From CAZQIO01 sp964593405 (GTDB taxonomy: Bacteria; Patescibacteriota; Minisyncoccia; Minisyncoccales; GBS-2): a stretch of DNA of 7,390 nt. The notes beneath the pieces are model-generated. The model was not told where the DNA came from, did not search any database, and saw nothing but the letters and a program-made list of their open reading frames with translations. The DNA lies in the NCBI GenBank assembly GCA_964593405.1, contig CAZQIO010000028.1:1-7390 (forward strand), given 5' to 3'. Numbering within the stretch: position 1 is the first letter of the stretch; every line of letters begins with the position of its first letter. Of this stretch, positions 5,336 to 7,390 are shown in pieces. Position numbers and translations under genes: made by a program.

Positions 5336-5926
5336 TTAAGAAATTTTAAAGATTTTCTTTAGCCAATCGTCAGGCCCTATATCTTGAGCAACAATCAATC
5401 TAAGCTCTTTTTGACTCAAACCAAAAAAATCTCTTAGCAATTCAATTTCGTCGCGACAATCAAACGCATGGACCCAAACGCTCTTTTGAAGTTTAACAAA
5501 GCCTAAATCTTTTAATTTTCCTCGAAAAGCTTCCCTGTAAATTTTCTTTAGTTGTGAAATGTCAAAAACCACTATCCTCCACTTTCCGTCCCACTTTTTT
5601 GGCCTTTTAATTTTTAAGGCATCAATCTGCATCCAGCCTGCTAATTTCTTTCCCTTTTCAGTCAAACTAATATAAATTTGGTTTCCCTTTCTTTTGATTT
5701 CGACGAAACCCTGTTTTCTCAATCTGTAAAAAGCATCGCTAATTCTCTTTTTGCGAAGTTTCCTTTTGTATTTCATCCACCTTTTAATTTCCCTTACTAA
5801 ATTAACTCCAAAGTAGGGAGAAGTTGCTGCAATACAAACTACACCCGCTACCATCAACCAATAAAGAATGTCTTTGACAATCTCTGACCTCGGTTTTTTA
5901 AAATAATATTTATATTTGCTCACCAA
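5336..5926 (-). CDS. PaaX/Cas2-like winged-helix regulator with hydrophobic N-terminus
   Basis: The 196-residue protein has a hydrophobic segment (about 19-36), a winged-helix region (about 37-98, with LRKKRISDAFYRLRKQGFVEIKR and a wing ending in ISLTEKGKKLA), and a C-terminal Cas2-like ferredoxin fold (about 108-195). The latter starts RPKKWDGKWRIVVFDIS, where Asp122 matches the conserved Asp of Cas2, and continues KLKDLGFVKLQKSVWVH. This is the PaaX-type architecture common in CPR genomes and often misnamed CRISPR Cas2. No cas1 or array is near, so transcription regulation is the better call. An in-frame TGA at 5929-5927 limits the start to TTG (5926) or GTG (5923); GTG is preferred because the predicted transcription start falls on it. 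Operator-like palindromes flank the gene on both sides, suggesting autoregulation. Confidence 0.85.
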   Translation of the reverse strand: MVSKYKYYFKKPRSEIVKDILYWLMVAGVVCIAATSPYFGVNLVREIKRWMKYKRKLRKKRISDAFYRLRKQGFVEIKRKGNQIYISLTEKGKKLAGWMQIDALKIKRPKKWDGKWRIVVFDISQLKKIYREAFRGKLKDLGFVKLQKSVWVHAFDCRDEIELLRDFFGLSQKELRLIVAQDIGPDDWLKKIFKIS

Positions 5927-5929
5927 TCA

Positions 5930-5957
5930 ATTGTACCACAAAATATTGCCATGGCAA
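5930..5957 (-). promoter_or_regulatory. Promoter of the PaaX/Cas2-like regulator gene
   Basis: On the minus strand TTGCCA (5957-5952) and TACAAT (5935-5930) are 16 bp apart, and the -10 box carries the extended TGn element (TGGTACAAT). Transcription would begin about seven bases on, near 5923, which is the GTG start codon itself. Both promoter boxes lie inside the palindrome at 5932-5971 or overlap its edge, so a protein bound there would block RNA polymerase. Confidence 0.65.
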
Positions 5958-5971
5958 AATAATGTGGTACA
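5932..5971. promoter_or_regulatory. 40-bp imperfect palindrome, copy 2 of the operator-like element
   Basis: Outer arms TGTACCACA (5932-5940) and TGTGGTACA (5963-5971) are exact reverse complements, and the centre TTGCCATGGCAA (5946-5957) is a perfect palindrome. Overall 17 of 20 positions pair about the axis at 5951/5952. The element covers the promoter of the regulator gene, which is where an autoregulatory operator would be expected. A mirror-image TTGCCA-16-TACATT pair also reads on the plus strand (5946-5973). Confidence 0.75.
5946..5971 (+). repeat. 26-bp direct repeat, copy 2
   Basis: Identical over 26 bases to 5292-5317, in the same orientation, 654 bp away. It forms the centre and right arm of the larger palindrome at 5932-5971. 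Confidence 0.95.
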
Positions 5972-6014
5972 TTTAATTTTGCTAAATTGAGGTGGAATTT
6001 ATCAAGAGGAAAGT

Positions 6015-7390
6015 TTATCTTGGCCAGTTTGATGGAGGTGGTGAGGTACTGAGCCAAGCGGCACCGAGATAGAGTGTGGTCTCAGGAGTATCACCGCCAG
6101 CTTCTATGGTTTTTATCGCTATTCCTCCTTTGCTACCCTCTGTCTGGCTAGTGGTTGCGCAATGATCGATTTTTGTCCAATCACTGTTTTGAAGTGAAAA
6201 CCAATCAGAATAATTGTAATATCCGCTTGGGTAGATAATAGCAATTTTTATTTGCCCTGTGCCCTTTACCCAAACTTCAGCACAATAATTCGTACCAGGT
6301 AGAACTTCTGACAAATTGTCTTGTTTTAAAACTCTTTCTCCACCACCTTTAACCTTTACTGAATAATGGCCTACCAATACTTGCTCGCTGTCCCTGAGCC
6401 AATTGGTTTTGAAACTATGAGAGCCTGTCCAAAAGCTTGGCTTTTGATCGTCATCCTCCCACTCTTCAAAAAATGGATTTTTCAACAAATTTATCGCTTG
6501 TTTTTCCTCAACTTTCGTTTCTTCTTTTTCTACTAAGTTGGAAGGTTCTTCTTTCTCTAGTTTGCCAACATTTATTTTGTCAATATTTATTTTTTCTTTA
6601 AATTCTAAAACTAAACTTTTGTTTAAACTTTTTCTAATTTTTGCTAAAATTTCGGCAGGACCTGAAAAATCTTCAGTGACTCTCAAATTGAATTTTCCAG
6701 AAAAGGAATTTCCGGTGAAAACATTTGTTAAATATTTAAAAGAATTTTGCCATTCTTCGCCGTCTAATGAGATTTCAGAAATAGTTCTTTTTTGTTCTGT
6801 TTCGTCAGAAATTTTCAAAATTGAAATTTTGACATCGTATGTGTCATATTTTAGATCCGACACTGAAAGCAAAACCTCAAATTCTTTTTGAGAAAAAACT
6901 TGAGAAGGATAATTCAAAGAAATTTTTGGCTCAATTTTTTCTTCCTCTTTCTCTTCTTCCACTACCAATCCTTTGCTGTTTTCTCTTCCTGGCGTTCCGC
7001 CAGATTCTTCACTAGTTTGCCATGTCAAATTCTCTTTTCTTTCTGCCGTCCTTTTTGTTTTGTTGTCTCCTGCTGGCCAACTTGTCGTTGCTTCAACTTT
7101 GTCTTGCAAATTACAATCTTTGTCAAACAAAAATAGGGCTTCATTAGAATTTTTAATTGCACCTGTGAAATCATCCCCTCTTTTTAAAACCAAAAAATCC
7201 CCTGGCGTAATTTTTATTTCTTCATCAAAAATAATTTTTATTTTTTGATTTTTATTTAAAATTTGCCAACCTAACAGATTAATTTCCTTTTCAGAAATGT
7301 TTTTCAACTCAATCCATTCATTCGCTGGCGAATCCTCATCTCCCATCCAACAAATTTCATTGAAAATGACTTCATGCTTTGGTTCTTTGT
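6015..7390 (-). CDS. Lamin-tail-domain surface protein, N-terminus beyond window edge
   Basis: The frame stays open from the window edge (first full codon at 7388) to TAA at 6015, giving the last 457 residues; an internal ATG at 7346 is not the real start, because the domain begins before it. Residues 6-137 match a lamin tail domain: EVIFNEICWMGDE, then SPANEWIELKNIS, INLLGWQI, and the closing SGGTPGREN. A Glu/Lys-rich spacer, a second beta-rich part (about 155-270) and another charged spacer follow. The C-terminal 160 residues (about 299-455, starting INLLKNPFFEEW) resemble a carbohydrate-binding jelly-roll module of the CBM4/9 kind. No membrane anchor is visible at the C-terminus. LTD proteins of bacteria are usually exported; a cell-surface or glycan-binding role is inferred. 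It ends 43 bp before the palindromic element, with no clear terminator of its own. Confidence 0.85.
   Translation of the reverse strand, partial: KEPKHEVIFNEICWMGDEDSPANEWIELKNISEKEINLLGWQILNKNQKIKIIFDEEIKITPGDFLVLKRGDDFTGAIKNSNEALFLFDKDCNLQDKVEATTSWPAGDNKTKRTAERKENLTWQTSEESGGTPGRENSKGLVVEEEKEEEKIEPKISLNYPSQVFSQKEFEVLLSVSDLKYDTYDVKISILKISDETEQKRTISEISLDGEEWQNSFKYLTNVFTGNSFSGKFNLRVTEDFSGPAEILAKIRKSLNKSLVLEFKEKINIDKINVGKLEKEEPSNLVEKEETKVEEKQAINLLKNPFFEEWEDDDQKPSFWTGSHSFKTNWLRDSEQVLVGHYSVKVKGGGERVLKQDNLSEVLPGTNYCAEVWVKGTGQIKIAIIYPSGYYNYSDWFSLQNSDWTKIDHCATTSQTEGSKGGIAIKTIEAGGDTPETTLYLGAAWLSTSPPPSNWPR

Noticed and set aside
5336..5926. CRISPR-associated Cas2 as part of a CRISPR locus
   Set aside because: The protein carries a winged-helix domain before the Cas2-like fold, there is no cas1 or other cas gene, and no repeat-spacer array is in the window. 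A PaaX-type regulator fits better.
5292..5971. Mobile element bounded by the 26-bp direct repeats
   Set aside because: There is no transposase or integrase between them, and one copy overlaps the regulator promoter, which is better explained as an operator. The copies are in direct orientation with no visible target duplication.
6538..7248. Plus-strand open frames opposite the lamin-tail-domain gene
   Set aside because: They are antisense to charged, Glu/Lys-rich coding sequence, which yields Phe/Ser/Leu-rich chance frames.

Overview
The window is AT-rich, and every convincing gene lies on the minus strand, so the text below follows transcription from high to low coordinates. Gene content suggests a Candidate Phyla Radiation (Patescibacteria) bacterium of the Parcubacteria/Microgenomates kind. 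The indicators are a PaaX/Cas2-like regulator with a hydrophobic N-terminus, an ECF-type sigma factor followed by a DUF5667 membrane protein, a secreted protein with a peptidoglycan-binding domain plus beta-rich repeats, and a lamin-tail-domain surface protein. This placement rests on recognised protein families and no marker gene is present. No CRISPR array, transposase, tRNA or rRNA was seen.

Layout: (1) 7390-6015 is the 3' part of a large lamin-tail-domain surface protein whose start lies outside the window. (2) 5926-5336 is a winged-helix/Cas2-like regulator. It is bracketed by two copies of a palindromic element (5287-5319 and 5932-5973), and the upstream copy contains its likely promoter. 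(3) 5104-5335 is a non-coding region with the second palindrome copy and a candidate promoter. (4) 5103-2833 is a tight four-gene cluster: a single-span LysM-like membrane protein, a DeoR-type helix-turn-helix protein, an ECF-type sigma factor and a DUF5667 putative anti-sigma factor. (5) 2751-979 is a secreted peptidoglycan-binding protein with three related beta modules, preceded by a structured leader and followed by a strong intrinsic terminator (893-934). (6) 882-1 is the N-terminal part of a secreted M30-like zinc peptidase, cut by the window edge.

Working model (inference): the Cas2-like regulator controls itself and perhaps the sigma operon through the shared palindromes. The sigma factor, held by the membrane DUF5667 protein, would then adjust expression of envelope or surface proteins such as the peptidoglycan-binding protein next to it. 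The least explained elements are the paired palindromes, the leaderless regulator start, the stem-loop at the sigma/anti-sigma junction, and the nested hairpin ahead of the peptidoglycan-binding protein.
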